Shown piece after piece: positions 8,486 to 18,623 of a stretch of 51,700 nucleotides of DNA (positions within the stretch are counted from its first letter, which is position 1; each line of letters opens with the position of its first letter). Source of the DNA: Clostridia bacterium (GTDB lineage Bacteria; Bacillota; Clostridia; Christensenellales; Christensenellaceae). The position numbers and the translations under genes were made by a program. The notes below the pieces were generated by a model. The model was not told where the DNA came from, did not search any database, and worked only from the letters and a program-made list of their open reading frames with translations. The DNA is taken from NCBI GenBank assembly GCA_014805015.1, contig JAAUYQ010000071.1:1-51700 (forward strand), read 5' to 3'.

Positions 8486-9874
8486 ATGAGAATCGACTTC
8501 AACAACATGCTCGACACTGCGGTGGGCGAGCACGGGATCACGATGGCTGAGGTGGAGGCCGAAGCCGCAAAAGTCCCGGCAGTGCACGCCGCGATGACCG
8601 CCAAAAAGGATGAGATGGCCTGGCGGGCCCTGCCCTACAACCAGGACGCGATTGCCCGCGACATCACAGACAAGGGCAACTGGATCAACGATCATTTCCA
8701 GAACTTCGTGGTTCTCGGTATCGGCGGCAGTGCCCTCGGCTCGAAGGCCCTTTTCACCGGCACCAAGCATCTGAGATACAACGAGCTCAAACGCGCCGAG
8801 CGCGCCGGCTGCCGTTTCTACGTGGTCGACAACGTGGATCCGGACGGTATTCAGGCTCTGTTTGATATCATCGACCCGGCAGAGACCTGCTTCCACGTCA
8901 TTTCCAAGAGCGGCAACACGGTGGAGACGATGAGCCAGTTCATGATCGTGCTCCACATGCTCAAGGAGACGATCGGCGACGATTTCATGCGCAACATCGT
9001 GCTGACAACCGACAAGGAGACGGGCATCCTGAGGAACATTGCCAACGCCTACAACATGACGCCCTATGTCGTGCCGGACGGTGTCGGCGGCCGTTTCTCG
9101 GTCCTGAGTCCGGTCGGTCTTGTTTCGGCCGCCGTGCTTGGTCTTGATATTCAGATGCTCTTCGAGGGTGCCAGGAAGGCAGACGAGAAGTGCACGAAGA
9201 GCGACCTCTACGAGAACCCGGCCTACATGTATGCGATGCTGCAGACGATTGCGATGCACAAGGGCTGCAACATTTCGGTCATGATGCCGTATGCGGACGG
9301 CCTGGCCAACACAGCCGAGTGGTACGCGCAGCTATGGGCGGAATCCCTCGGCAAGCAGTACGACCTGAGCGGCGAGATTGTGCATGCCGGCCAGACCCCG
9401 GTGCGGGCACTCGGCGTCACTGACCAGCATTCGCAGATCCAGCTCTACACCGAGGGACCCTTCGACAAGGTCATCACGTTCGTCGGGGTCGAGAACTTCG
9501 ATACGGTCATGCCGATCCCGAAGCCGCCGATCGATGTGCAGGACGCTTCCTACCTCGAGGGGCAGACACTCAACAAGCTCATTGCGTCGGAACTGGCTGC
9601 GACCGAATACGCAGTGACGCAGGCGGGGAAGATGAACATGATGGTCACGCTCAGCGAGCTCGGGCCGGTGGAGCTGAGCGAATTCCTGTTCTTCCTGGAG
9701 ATGGCGACGGCGGCAGCCGGAGAGTTCCTCGGCATCAATGCCTTCGACCAGCCCGGCGTGGAGGCCGGCAAAATCGCGACCTTTGCCTTGATGGGCCGCA
9801 GCGGCTACGAGGAAAAGGCCAAAGAGCTTTCATCGCCGAAAGCGCAGAACGACAAATTCATTTTCGAGCTATGA
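8486..9874 (+). CDS. pgi: Glucose-6-phosphate isomerase
   Basis: Interconverts glucose-6-phosphate and fructose-6-phosphate, linking glycogen metabolism to glycolysis. The 462 residues match the short Bacillota form. GIGGSALGSKA is at residues 78-88, the sugar-phosphate loop SKSGNTVETMSQF at about 139-151, and GVGGRFSVLSPVG near 195. AAGGAG lies unusually far (15 nt) before ATG 8486; no closer in-frame start exists. The 53-bp gap after malQ has no terminator, so both are probably on one transcript with the glg genes. Confidence 0.96.
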   Translation: MRIDFNNMLDTAVGEHGITMAEVEAEAAKVPAVHAAMTAKKDEMAWRALPYNQDAIARDITDKGNWINDHFQNFVVLGIGGSALGSKALFTGTKHLRYNELKRAERAGCRFYVVDNVDPDGIQALFDIIDPAETCFHVISKSGNTVETMSQFMIVLHMLKETIGDDFMRNIVLTTDKETGILRNIANAYNMTPYVVPDGVGGRFSVLSPVGLVSAAVLGLDIQMLFEGARKADEKCTKSDLYENPAYMYAMLQTIAMHKGCNISVMMPYADGLANTAEWYAQLWAESLGKQYDLSGEIVHAGQTPVRALGVTDQHSQIQLYTEGPFDKVITFVGVENFDTVMPIPKPPIDVQDASYLEGQTLNKLIASELAATEYAVTQAGKMNMMVTLSELGPVELSEFLFFLEMATAAAGEFLGINAFDQPGVEAGKIATFALMGRSGYEEKAKELSSPKAQNDKFIFEL

Positions 9875-9956
9875 TGCCGGACAGCTTCGGACGGGGGACT
9901 GCCTCTGCGGGGGCGTTCTGGCGTTTCCCGGGAAGCGGGCTGAAGGAGAGCAGTAA

Positions 9957-12131
9957 ATGATCGATTATGCCAAATATCTGCCGGAGACAGATATTTATCT
10001 ATACAACACGGGCGAGGCGCAGCAGGCCTACGAGCTGTTCGGATGCCATTACATCCCGGAGCTCGAGATGTACCGCTTCTGCGTCTGGGCACCGAATGCC
10101 CGCCGGATCAGCGTGGTTGGAGACTTCAATAACTGGGACGCGAACGCGAACCCCATGAAGCTCTACAAGAACGGCGTGTGGGTTGCCTTCATTCCCGGGC
10201 TCCACGACGGCGACAACTACAAGTACATGATCTACGGCTACGACGGCAGTCATGTCATGAAGGCAGATCCGTTTGCTTTCTATACGGAAGTCAGGCCGCA
10301 CACAGCCTCGAAGGTCTGGAACATGGGCGGCTTTGAGTGGAGCGACCAGGACTATATCCAGGAGCGCATCAAGAAGAATCCGGTCAAGAATCCGCTTTCG
10401 ATCTATGAGGTGCACCTCGGCTCCTGGAAGCTCAAGGATGGCGAGGAGTTCCCGAACTACCGCGAAGTGGCTGACGAACTGGTCGGCTACATCAAGGACA
10501 TGGGCTACACGCACGTCGAGCTGATGCCGGTGGCCGAGTATCCCTACGACGGCTCCTGGGGCTACCAGGTGACCGGATTCTATGCCGTCACCAGCCGCTA
10601 CGGCACGCCGCAGGATTTCATGTATTTCGTCAACACGATGCACAATGCGGGCATCGGCGTCATCATGGACTGGGTGCCGGCGCATTTCCCGAAAGATGAG
10701 CACGGCCTCGCCAAGTTTGACGGCACCCGGCTCTTCGAGCACGAGAATATCCTGCAGCGCGAGCATCCCCACTGGGGCACGCTGATCTTCAACTACGGCC
10801 GGCCGGAAGTGCAGAGCTTCCTGGTCTCGAATGCCTATTTCTATATGAGTGAGTACCACGTGGACGGCCTGCGGGTCGACGCGGTCTCCTCGATGCTGTA
10901 CCTCGATTACGGCCGCGACGGCAACTACATTCCGAACAGCGAGGGCGGCAACATTGACCTCGCTGCGGTGGAGTTCCTGAAGAAAGTCAACAGCGTGGTT
11001 TTAACGGACTTTGCCGGCGCCATGATGATTGCCGAGGAATCGACGGCGTTCCCGATGATCACCAAGCCGCCCTATGACGGCGGGCTCGGCTTCACCTTCA
11101 AGTGGAACATGGGCTTCATGCATGATACGCTCGAGTATATGTCGATGGATCCCTACTTCCGCCAGTTTGAGCACCAGAAGATGACCTTCTCGATGTACTA
11201 TGCGTTCAGCGAGAATTTTATCCTGGCCTACTCGCACGACGAGGTGGTGCACGGCAAGCTGTCGATGATCAACAAGATGTATGGGGACTACTGGCAGAAG
11301 TTCGCCAGCCTGCGGACCCTGTACGGCTTCATGTACGGCCATCCGGGCAAGAAACTCATGTTTATGGGCATGGAGTTCGGGCAGTTTATTGAGTGGGACT
11401 TCCACAAGGAACTGGACTGGATGCTGCTTGACTACGACTCGCATGCGGGGATGCAGCGCTACGTGCGTAAGCTGAATCATCTCTACCGCGACAATCCGCA
11501 GCTCTACCAGGTGGACGACAGCTGGGAAGGCTTCCAGTGGCTGAACGTCAACGACAACAAGTACTCCACCTTTGCCTTCATGCGGACGGCGAACGGCAAG
11601 CATATTGTGGTCGTGGCCAACTTCACGCCGGTGGTGCGGGAAGATTACATCGTGGCTCTGCCCTGGATGGGTACCCTCAAGCTGATCCTGAACAGCGATG
11701 ACACGGAATTCGGCGGCTCAGGCGTCCAGCCGGCAGCAGAAATTGAGAACATCCGCAGCCGGGAGATGGAAGTGAACGGTCTTGAGTTCGGTGCCGCGAT
11801 GACGCTGCCGCCGCTCGGGGTCTGCTACTTCGAGTACACGCCGGATGAGGTGCAGCCGCAGCGCCGGCGCGGCGAAGGGGATGTCACCGAAGGTGAGCCC
11901 CAGACTTCCGCGGTGGCCGGCGATACGGTCAGGACGGAACGGACCGCGAAAGAGTCGCATGACACGGCGGCACAGACCGCGGAGGCGGCAGCCCGTTCGG
12001 CCAAGGCGCACCAGGACAAGTCCTCCGGCAGGAAACCGTCGAAGACCAAGACCAGGAAGAGTGGCCATCAGACAACCATTGTGAAGACCAACACGTCGCG
12101 GAAGGCCAAGAAGCCGGATTCCGAGAGCTGA
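9957..12131 (+). CDS. glgB: 1,4-alpha-glucan branching enzyme with a lysine-rich C-terminal extension
   Basis: GlgB introduces alpha-1,6 branches into glycogen. The 724-residue protein has a CBM48-like N-terminal domain (about 35-120, with [20 protein letters not shown]) and a GH13 barrel. Predicted catalytic residues are nucleophile Asp308 in [10 protein letters not shown], acid Glu360 in MMIAEES, and Asp428 in SHDEVVHGK. The enzyme fold ends near residue 631 ([10 protein letters not shown]). The remaining 93 residues are disordered, Thr/Ala-rich, then strongly basic ([21 protein letters not shown]). That tail is not part of the usual enzyme. AAGGAGA lies 8 nt before ATG 9957. Confidence 0.96.
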   Translation: MIDYAKYLPETDIYLYNTGEAQQAYELFGCHYIPELEMYRFCVWAPNARRISVVGDFNNWDANANPMKLYKNGVWVAFIPGLHDGDNYKYMIYGYDGSHVMKADPFAFYTEVRPHTASKVWNMGGFEWSDQDYIQERIKKNPVKNPLSIYEVHLGSWKLKDGEEFPNYREVADELVGYIKDMGYTHVELMPVAEYPYDGSWGYQVTGFYAVTSRYGTPQDFMYFVNTMHNAGIGVIMDWVPAHFPKDEHGLAKFDGTRLFEHENILQREHPHWGTLIFNYGRPEVQSFLVSNAYFYMSEYHVDGLRVDAVSSMLYLDYGRDGNYIPNSEGGNIDLAAVEFLKKVNSVVLTDFAGAMMIAEESTAFPMITKPPYDGGLGFTFKWNMGFMHDTLEYMSMDPYFRQFEHQKMTFSMYYAFSENFILAYSHDEVVHGKLSMINKMYGDYWQKFASLRTLYGFMYGHPGKKLMFMGMEFGQFIEWDFHKELDWMLLDYDSHAGMQRYVRKLNHLYRDNPQLYQVDDSWEGFQWLNVNDNKYSTFAFMRTANGKHIVVVANFTPVVREDYIVALPWMGTLKLILNSDDTEFGGSGVQPAAEIENIRSREMEVNGLEFGAAMTLPPLGVCYFEYTPDEVQPQRRRGEGDVTEGEPQTSAVAGDTVRTERTAKESHDTAAQTAEAAARSAKAHQDKSSGRKPSKTKTRKSGHQTTIVKTNTSRKAKKPDSES

Positions 12132-12160
12132 AGCAGGCCGCAAGAAAGAGGAATCGCGTT

Positions 12161-13372
12161 ATGATGAAGAAGAAAAGAAGTGTCGCCATGCTCCTCGCTG
12201 GCGGCCAGGGCAGCCGGCTCGGCGTGCTGACCAAACAGCGGGCAAAACCGGCGGTCACCTACGGCGGCAAGTACCGGATCATCGATTTCCCGCTGTCGAA
12301 CTGCTCGCACTCGGGCATCGACACGGTGGGCGTGCTGACCCAGTACGAGCCGCTTGAGCTCAATGCCTACATCGGCACCGGAGCACCCTGGGACCTCGAC
12401 ACGATGTCGGGCGGCGCCTTCGTGCTGCCGCCGTACGTGACGGGTGACACCGGTCAGTGGTACACCGGCACGGCCAACGCCATCTACCAGAACATCTCGT
12501 TCGTGGACCGCTACGATCCCGATTACCTGGTGGTACTCAGCGGTGACCATATCTATAAGATGGACTACTCGCTCATGATCCATGAGCATGAGGAGAAGGG
12601 CGCGGATGCCACGATTGCAGTCCTGAAAGTGCCGATGGAAGAGGCGAGCCGCTTCGGCATCATGGTGACCGACGACGACCTCAACATCACGGAATTCCAG
12701 GAGAAGCCGCAGAAGCCGCAGAGTGATCTCGCTTCCATGGGCATTTACGTGTTCACCTGGAAGACGATCCGCGAGTATCTGGTCCGCGATGCCAAGGATC
12801 CCAAATCGAGCCACGACTTTGGCAAGAACATCATTCCGGAAATGCTTGCCCGCGGCGAAAAGCTTGTGGCCTACCCGTTCATGGGTTACTGGAAAGATGT
12901 GGGGACGATCAAGTCGCTCTGGGAAGCCAACATGGAACTGCTGGCCGATGAGCCGGAACTCGATCTCAACGATCCGTCCTGGCGCATTTATTCCCGGAAC
13001 CCGAACGAACCGTGCTGCTTTGTGGACCGCTACGCGAAGATCTCGAACAGCATGATCTGCGAGGGCTGCTATATCTACGGCACAGTGGAAAACAGCGTCA
13101 TCTCCGCGGGCGTCCGCATTGAGCCAGGCGCGGTCGTGAAAGATTCGATCATCATGCAGAACTGCTGCATCAGCCGCGACAGCCAGGTGACGATGACGAT
13201 CATGGACGAGGAGACGACAGTCGGGGAGGGCTGCCGCATCGGCGGTCCGGATGAGATCACCGTGATCGGCTCCGAAGTGAAGATCCACGACGGATTCCGC
13301 ATCAAGGCCGGTGAGCAGCTGGCCGCCGGCACGGAATGGGAAGTGGAAGTCGCCGGAGGTGAGGAGAAATGA
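12161..13372 (+). CDS. glgC: Glucose-1-phosphate adenylyltransferase, catalytic subunit
   Basis: Makes ADP-glucose from ATP and glucose-1-phosphate, the committed step of bacterial glycogen synthesis. In 403 residues it shows the intact nucleotidyl-transferase loop [20 protein letters not shown] (11-30), [10 protein letters not shown] (39-48), GTANAIYQN and the [13 protein letters not shown] metal/substrate segment. The C-terminal third is a left-handed beta-helix of hexapeptide repeats ([19 protein letters not shown]). It starts 29 bp after glgB and overlaps glgD by 4 bp. GlgC/GlgD heteromers are characteristic of Bacillota. Confidence 0.96.
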   Translation: MMKKKRSVAMLLAGGQGSRLGVLTKQRAKPAVTYGGKYRIIDFPLSNCSHSGIDTVGVLTQYEPLELNAYIGTGAPWDLDTMSGGAFVLPPYVTGDTGQWYTGTANAIYQNISFVDRYDPDYLVVLSGDHIYKMDYSLMIHEHEEKGADATIAVLKVPMEEASRFGIMVTDDDLNITEFQEKPQKPQSDLASMGIYVFTWKTIREYLVRDAKDPKSSHDFGKNIIPEMLARGEKLVAYPFMGYWKDVGTIKSLWEANMELLADEPELDLNDPSWRIYSRNPNEPCCFVDRYAKISNSMICEGCYIYGTVENSVISAGVRIEPGAVVKDSIIMQNCCISRDSQVTMTIMDEETTVGEGCRIGGPDEITVIGSEVKIHDGFRIKAGEQLAAGTEWEVEVAGGEEK

Positions 13373-14496
13373 TCAGAGATGCATTCGGCCTGATCTATGC
13401 AGGCGAACAGAACTTCAACCTGCGCGAGCTTGTCTACGTGCGTACGGTCGGCGCCCTGCCGGTCGGCGGACGCTACCGCGTCATCGACTTCGTGCTCTCC
13501 AACATGGTCAATTCCGGCCTGAGCAATGTCGGCGTGATCGCCCAGCGCAGCTATCACTCGCTGATGGACCATCTCGGGAGCGGCAAGCAGTGGGATCTCT
13601 CCCGCCGCAATGAGGGTCTGTACATCCTGCCGCCGTTCTCGAACTACGATTCGCCGGGCGACTTCACCGGCACGCTCGATGCGCTCAAGGGTGCGATGAG
13701 CTACATCCGCCACTGCAAGCAGCCCTACGTGATCCTGACCGGTTCCTACACGATCTACAACATGACCTACGATGCCATGCTGAAGGCGCACAAGGATTCC
13801 GGAGCCGACATCACGATGCTCTACAGCGAGGAGGATCCCGAGCTCGACAAGGGTGCCCGCTACAATGATGTGCGCATCGAGATTGACGACCAGGGCAGGG
13901 TCGTGGACCTGGAAGTGGATTCGCCGCTCTCAGAGTCCCGTCTGACCGGCATGGACTGCTTCATCCTGCGCAAGGACCTGCTCGAGTACCTGGTGGAGGA
14001 CGCGCTCTCACGGGGCAGACACATGTTCGTCGCCGATCTGCTGATGAGCAACCTCGGCAACCTCAAGGTCATGGGCTTCCGGCACAAGGGTTACGTGGGA
14101 CGCATGCACAATGTGGCAAGCTACTACCGCGTCAACATGGACTTCCTCAACCTCGACGTCCAGAAGGCACTCTTCTATGGGCGCAACCCGATTTACACCA
14201 AGATCAAGGACGAGGTGCCGGCCAAGTATTCGAGCTCTTCCTCGGTGCGCAACTCGCTGGTCGCCAACGGCTGCATCATTGAGGGCGAAGTGGAAAACAG
14301 CGTCCTGTTCCGCGGTGTCTATGTGGGACGCGGCGCCCGCATCCGCAACAGCATCATCATGCAGAATGCGGAAGTCTACAACAACAGCGACCTCGAGTAT
14401 GCAATCCTCGACAAGAACGTCAACATCCGCCAGGGAAGACGCCTGGTGGGTGACAGGGAGTTCCCGGTAATCATCCGGAAGGGGGCTATCGTATGA
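13369..14496 (+). CDS. glgD: Glucose-1-phosphate adenylyltransferase, regulatory subunit GlgD
   Basis: GlgD is the non-catalytic partner that raises GlgC activity and alters its effector response. It is 375 residues, homologous to GlgC ([19 protein letters not shown]), but the N-terminal GGxGxRL nucleotide loop is replaced by [18 protein letters not shown], and the catalytic SGDH region reads [13 protein letters not shown]. This is the expected loss of catalysis. A beta-helix C-terminal domain is retained. The ATG overlaps the glgC stop and the stop overlaps the glgA start, giving a coupled glgC-glgD-glgA cassette. Confidence 0.94.
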   Translation: MIRDAFGLIYAGEQNFNLRELVYVRTVGALPVGGRYRVIDFVLSNMVNSGLSNVGVIAQRSYHSLMDHLGSGKQWDLSRRNEGLYILPPFSNYDSPGDFTGTLDALKGAMSYIRHCKQPYVILTGSYTIYNMTYDAMLKAHKDSGADITMLYSEEDPELDKGARYNDVRIEIDDQGRVVDLEVDSPLSESRLTGMDCFILRKDLLEYLVEDALSRGRHMFVADLLMSNLGNLKVMGFRHKGYVGRMHNVASYYRVNMDFLNLDVQKALFYGRNPIYTKIKDEVPAKYSSSSSVRNSLVANGCIIEGEVENSVLFRGVYVGRGARIRNSIIMQNAEVYNNSDLEYAILDKNVNIRQGRRLVGDREFPVIIRKGAIV

Positions 14497-15929
14497 GCAG
14501 TCCGAAAGTACTGATCGCGGCCGCGGAAGGTGCGCCGTTTGCCAAGACCGGCGGTCTGGCGGACGTCGTCGGCGCCCTGCCGGCAGCGCTCAAGCGGGAA
14601 GGCGTGGAAGCCGCTGTCATCATGCCCGAGCATTCGGTCATCAAGCACAATTTCCGGAACCGGCTCACGACCGTGGCGGCCATGCAGATCCAGGTCGGCT
14701 GGCGCAGCCAGTACCTCGGCATTGAGAAGGCGGAAGAGAACGGCGTCACCTATTACTTCATCGATAACGAGTACTATTTCGGCGGTCCGATCTACAAGGG
14801 CGGCACCGCCGAAGATGAGCAGTACATGTTCTTCTGCCGCGCGGTGCTCGAGGCCCTGCCGCACATCGACTTCAAGCCGGACATCATTCACTGCAATGAC
14901 TGGCACACGGCGATGATCCCGATGCTGATCCGCACCCAGTACCAGGGGCGCGATCAGGGCGGCATCAAGACGGTCTTCACGATCCACAACCTGCAGTACC
15001 AGGGTCAGATGGGATTTGAGGCGCTGCAGGACATGCTCGGCATCTCGCCGCAGTACTTCACGCCTGAGTACATCGAGGCCTACGGCTGCGCCAATATGAT
15101 GAAGGCCGGACTCGTCTTCTGTGACCGTATCACGACCGTGTCGCCAACCTATGCCCGCGAGATCCTCGATCCGTTCTACGGCCGCGGCATGCAGGGCATC
15201 CTGAACGCCCGCAGCCACGAGACGACCGGCATTGTCAACGGCATCGAGACCAAGGACTACGATCCGGCGACTGACCGCCAGATCTGGGTCAACTACAGCG
15301 TCGACGACATTCCGAAGAAGTACGAGAACAAGTCGCGCCTGATCCAGGAGATGAACATGAACATCTCCGGTTCGACCCCGATCATCTCGATGGTGACGCG
15401 GATGACCGAGCAGAAGGGTCTTGACCTGGTGCGGGCTGTGCTCGAGGAACTGCTGCACGAGGACGTGGCGTTCTGCATCCTCGGTACCGGCGACCGCGAG
15501 TACCAGGATTACTTCAACTATATAGCGGCCAAGTATCCGGGCAATTCCGGCATCTACATCGGCTACAATGACCAGCTTGCCCGCCGCATCTACGCTGGCT
15601 CCGACTTTATTCTGATGCCGTCGCTCTTTGAGCCGTGCGGTCTGTCGCAGATGCTGGCCCAGGCGTACGGCGCACTGCCGATTGTCCGCGAGACCGGCGG
15701 TCTGGCGGACACCGTGCAGCCCTACAATATCTATACCGGGGAAGGCAACGGATTCTCCTTCGCCAACTACAACGCACACGACATGCTGCATATCATCCGG
15801 TTTGCCCTGTCGGTGTACCGCGACAAGACGTCGCTGCTGAAACTGATCAAAAATGCGATGCTGACGGACAACAGCTTTGAGAAGTCCGCCAAACAGTACA
15901 TTGAGGTATATAAGTCCCTGGTGGGCTGA
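14493..15929 (+). CDS. glgA: Glycogen synthase, ADP-glucose dependent (GT5)
   Basis: Transfers glucose from ADP-glucose to the non-reducing ends of glycogen. The 478-residue protein carries the KTGGL motif at residues 18-22 (ADP-glucose binding) and the GT5 C-terminal segment FEPCGLSQMLAQAYG, with the conserved Glu at about 381, followed by PIVRETGGLADTV. ITTVSPTYAREI and GIVNGIE fall in the usual linker positions. It overlaps glgD by 4 bp and is followed 15 bp later by a strong terminator, so it closes the biosynthetic unit. Confidence 0.96.
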   Translation: MSSPKVLIAAAEGAPFAKTGGLADVVGALPAALKREGVEAAVIMPEHSVIKHNFRNRLTTVAAMQIQVGWRSQYLGIEKAEENGVTYYFIDNEYYFGGPIYKGGTAEDEQYMFFCRAVLEALPHIDFKPDIIHCNDWHTAMIPMLIRTQYQGRDQGGIKTVFTIHNLQYQGQMGFEALQDMLGISPQYFTPEYIEAYGCANMMKAGLVFCDRITTVSPTYAREILDPFYGRGMQGILNARSHETTGIVNGIETKDYDPATDRQIWVNYSVDDIPKKYENKSRLIQEMNMNISGSTPIISMVTRMTEQKGLDLVRAVLEELLHEDVAFCILGTGDREYQDYFNYIAAKYPGNSGIYIGYNDQLARRIYAGSDFILMPSLFEPCGLSQMLAQAYGALPIVRETGGLADTVQPYNIYTGEGNGFSFANYNAHDMLHIIRFALSVYRDKTSLLKLIKNAMLTDNSFEKSAKQYIEVYKSLVG

Positions 15930-15944
15930 GAGCACGAAACCGGG

Positions 15945-15976
15945 AGGCCGCACGCGGGGGCGTGCGGCCTTTTTTC
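15945..15976 (+). terminator. Intrinsic terminator after glgA
   Basis: AGGCCGCACG (15945-15954) pairs perfectly with CGTGCGGCCT (15961-15970) around a 6-nt loop, followed by six T. It separates synthesis genes from the glgP unit. Confidence 0.93.
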
Positions 15977-16054
15977 CCGGAAGGTGCCCGGGACGGTCTC
16001 AGTTGGCACCATGAAGCCATAATTCTGGCGCCCTGGCCGCGCGGCCGGCTTCCT

Positions 16055-16083
16055 TTGGGGCACTTGTGGTTTTGTGGTATAAT
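16055..16083 (+). promoter_or_regulatory. Promoter of the glgP unit (extended -10)
   Basis: A perfect TATAAT (16078-16083) is preceded by TGG, an extended -10. With a 17-bp spacer the -35 is TTGGGG (16055-16060). It lies 66 bp before the glgP start and downstream of the glgA terminator, so degradation genes can be controlled separately. Confidence 0.65.
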
Positions 16084-16149
16084 TGGTCCGTCATAACACC
16101 GGGTGCAGCGGCGCCGCCGCTGGCATCGTCTATCGTTGGAGGATTTGTT

Positions 16150-18612
16150 ATGGAGCAAAACAAGGAAAAGATCAAAGAAGACATCCTTGGCAAACTGAAA
16201 CGGCACTTCGGCAAGACGCTCGAAGAGGCTACGAAGGATCAGATTTACAAGAGCACGGCACTGTCGGTACGTGACCGGATCCTGGAAAAATGGACGGACG
16301 CAAACCGCCAGGCTGTCCTGCAGGGACAGAAGAGAGTCTACTACCTCTCTGCCGAGTTCCTGATGGGCCGCGCGCTGGTCAACAACATGGTCAACCTGCA
16401 GCTCATGCAGGAATACCAGGATGCACTCTGCGATCTTGGCCTGAACCTTGCCGACATTGAAGAGCAGGAGCATGACGCCGGCCTCGGCAACGGTGGTCTC
16501 GGGCGCCTGGCCGCCTGCTTCCTCGACTCGCTGTCCACGCTGGAATTCCCGGCAACGGGCTGCTCGATCCGGTATGAGTACGGACTGTTCAAGCAGCGCC
16601 TGGTGGACGGCGAGCAGGTGGAGGTGAATGACAACTGGCTCGAAAAGGGCAATGTCTGGGAGATCGCGCGTCCGGAAGATGAGGTGGAAGTGCGCTTCGG
16701 CGGCCAGATCGAGGAGAACTGGACGGCGGACGGGCTCAAGATCAATCACCGCAACTACTACAGCGTGATGGCGATGCCCTACGACTACCCGGTTATCGGC
16801 TATGACACCGACATGCCGGCGACGCTGCGTCTGTGGAGTGCCCGCGCCAAGACCGGGCTCGACATGCACTATTTCAACCGCGGCGATTATTCGCGGGCAG
16901 TGCAGGAGCGCGAGATTGCGGAAATCATCAGCAAGGTCCTGTACCCGGAAGACAATCACGAACAGGGCCGTATGCTGCGACTGCGCCAGTTCTATTTCTT
17001 CACGAGTGCCTCGATCCAGCATATGGTCAGCAAGCACAAGGCTGTGTTCGGCGACCTGCATACGCTGCCCAAGTACTTCACGCTGCAGATCAACGACACC
17101 CACCCGACCGTCGCGATTCCGGAGCTGATCCGCATTCTGCTCGACGAAGAGGGATTCGGCTGGGACGAAGCGTATGATATCGCCTCGCGTATGTTCAACT
17201 ACACGAACCATACGATTCTTTCTGAGGCGCTCGAACGCTGGAACGTCGACATGTTCCGCGAACTGCTGCCGCGCGTCTACCAGATCATCAAGGTCATCGA
17301 CGAGAAGTTTGTCGGCAAGCTGTGGGAGATCTACCCGGGTGACTGGGACCGCATCAATAAGATGCGTATCATTGCTGACAATGAGATCCGCATGGCCAAT
17401 CTGTGCATCGCGGTCTGCGGCAAGGTCAACGGCGTTTCCCAGCTGCACGGTGAGATTATCAAGTCGCAGACATTCCGCGATTTCTACGTGGCCTTCCCGG
17501 ACAAGTTCCTCGGGATCACCAACGGCATCACGCACCGCCGCTGGCTTGCCAAGGCCAACCAGGATCTCACCAATCTGCTTGTCGACCATATCGGCCCGGG
17601 CTTCATCAAGGACTGGGAGCAGTTCGACCGCATTAAGGATCTGCTTGACAATCAGAACTTCCTCAATGATTTCATGGAGGTCAAGCACAAGAACAAGGTG
17701 CGGCTCGCGGACTTCCTGAAGCGGACGCAGAACATTGAGATCAATCCGGACACGATCTATGACGTGCACGCCAAGCGTCTGCACGAATACAAGCGGCAGC
17801 TGCTGAAGATCCTGCACGTGATTCATCTCTATAACGTGCTGAAAGAGAACCCGCATGCCCACGTGGCACCGGTGACGTTCATCTTCGCAGCCAAGGCAGC
17901 GCCCGGCTATGTGCGCGCCAAGGACATCATCCGCCTGATTCTTGCGGTCGGCGAAATGGTCAACAACGATCCGGTCACGCGCGATATCCTGAAAGTCGTC
18001 TTCATTGAGAACTACTCGGTCTCAAACGCGGAAATCCTGATTCCGGCAGCGGACATCTCCGAGCAGATCTCAACGGCCGGCCTGGAGGCTTCCGGCACCG
18101 GCAACATGAAGTTCATGATGAACGGAGCCGTCACGCTCGGAACCATGGACGGCGCCAACGTCGAGATCTACGACGCGGTCGGCCCGGATGCCATCTTCAT
18201 TTTCGGCGCCCAGACCGAGGACATCGCCAAAATGGAGCGCTTCGGTACCTACAAGCCGAGTGAGTACTACGAACAGAACGTCAACATCCGCAATGCCCTC
18301 AACAGGCTGATTGACGGCAGTCTTCCGGTCCGGAATGACAAGCAGTTCTCGGATCTGTACCATTCGCTGCTGTTCGGCGACTATAACCGTGCCGACAAGT
18401 ACTATCTGCTCTACGACTTCGGTTCCTACGACCAGACGTACCTGAACTGCACGAATGCCTACGAGAACAAGGATCACTGGAAGTACATGGCGGCGAAGAA
18501 CACGGCCTGCAGCGGCATCTTCTGTGCGGACCGCACGATCCAGGAGTACAACGACAAGATCTGGCATCTTCACGAGCTGGAACCGACGCCGCAGGATGGT
18601 CCCAACATTTAG
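16150..18612 (+). CDS. glgP: Glycogen/maltodextrin phosphorylase (GT35)
   Basis: Phosphorolytically releases glucose-1-phosphate from alpha-1,4-glucan ends, using pyridoxal phosphate. The 820 residues match the family. The PLP lysine is Lys654 in GTGNMKFMMNGA, followed by TLGTMDGANVEI. The N-terminal KRVYYLSAEFLMGRAL and GLGNGGLGRLAACFLDS segments are diagnostic. The start is ATG 16150 with GGAGG 7 nt upstream; upstream in-frame codons overlap the promoter. The neopullulanase gene follows after 11 bp. Confidence 0.96.
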   Translation: MEQNKEKIKEDILGKLKRHFGKTLEEATKDQIYKSTALSVRDRILEKWTDANRQAVLQGQKRVYYLSAEFLMGRALVNNMVNLQLMQEYQDALCDLGLNLADIEEQEHDAGLGNGGLGRLAACFLDSLSTLEFPATGCSIRYEYGLFKQRLVDGEQVEVNDNWLEKGNVWEIARPEDEVEVRFGGQIEENWTADGLKINHRNYYSVMAMPYDYPVIGYDTDMPATLRLWSARAKTGLDMHYFNRGDYSRAVQEREIAEIISKVLYPEDNHEQGRMLRLRQFYFFTSASIQHMVSKHKAVFGDLHTLPKYFTLQINDTHPTVAIPELIRILLDEEGFGWDEAYDIASRMFNYTNHTILSEALERWNVDMFRELLPRVYQIIKVIDEKFVGKLWEIYPGDWDRINKMRIIADNEIRMANLCIAVCGKVNGVSQLHGEIIKSQTFRDFYVAFPDKFLGITNGITHRRWLAKANQDLTNLLVDHIGPGFIKDWEQFDRIKDLLDNQNFLNDFMEVKHKNKVRLADFLKRTQNIEINPDTIYDVHAKRLHEYKRQLLKILHVIHLYNVLKENPHAHVAPVTFIFAAKAAPGYVRAKDIIRLILAVGEMVNNDPVTRDILKVVFIENYSVSNAEILIPAADISEQISTAGLEASGTGNMKFMMNGAVTLGTMDGANVEIYDAVGPDAIFIFGAQTEDIAKMERFGTYKPSEYYEQNVNIRNALNRLIDGSLPVRNDKQFSDLYHSLLFGDYNRADKYYLLYDFGSYDQTYLNCTNAYENKDHWKYMAAKNTACSGIFCADRTIQEYNDKIWHLHELEPTPQDGPNI

Positions 18613-18623
18613 GCAGGTGCATC

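Noticed and set aside
12068..17862. Several long minus-strand frames across glgC, glgD, glgA and glgP
   Set aside because: All lie opposite strongly conserved genes in GC-rich DNA and lack ribosome sites or recognisable motifs.
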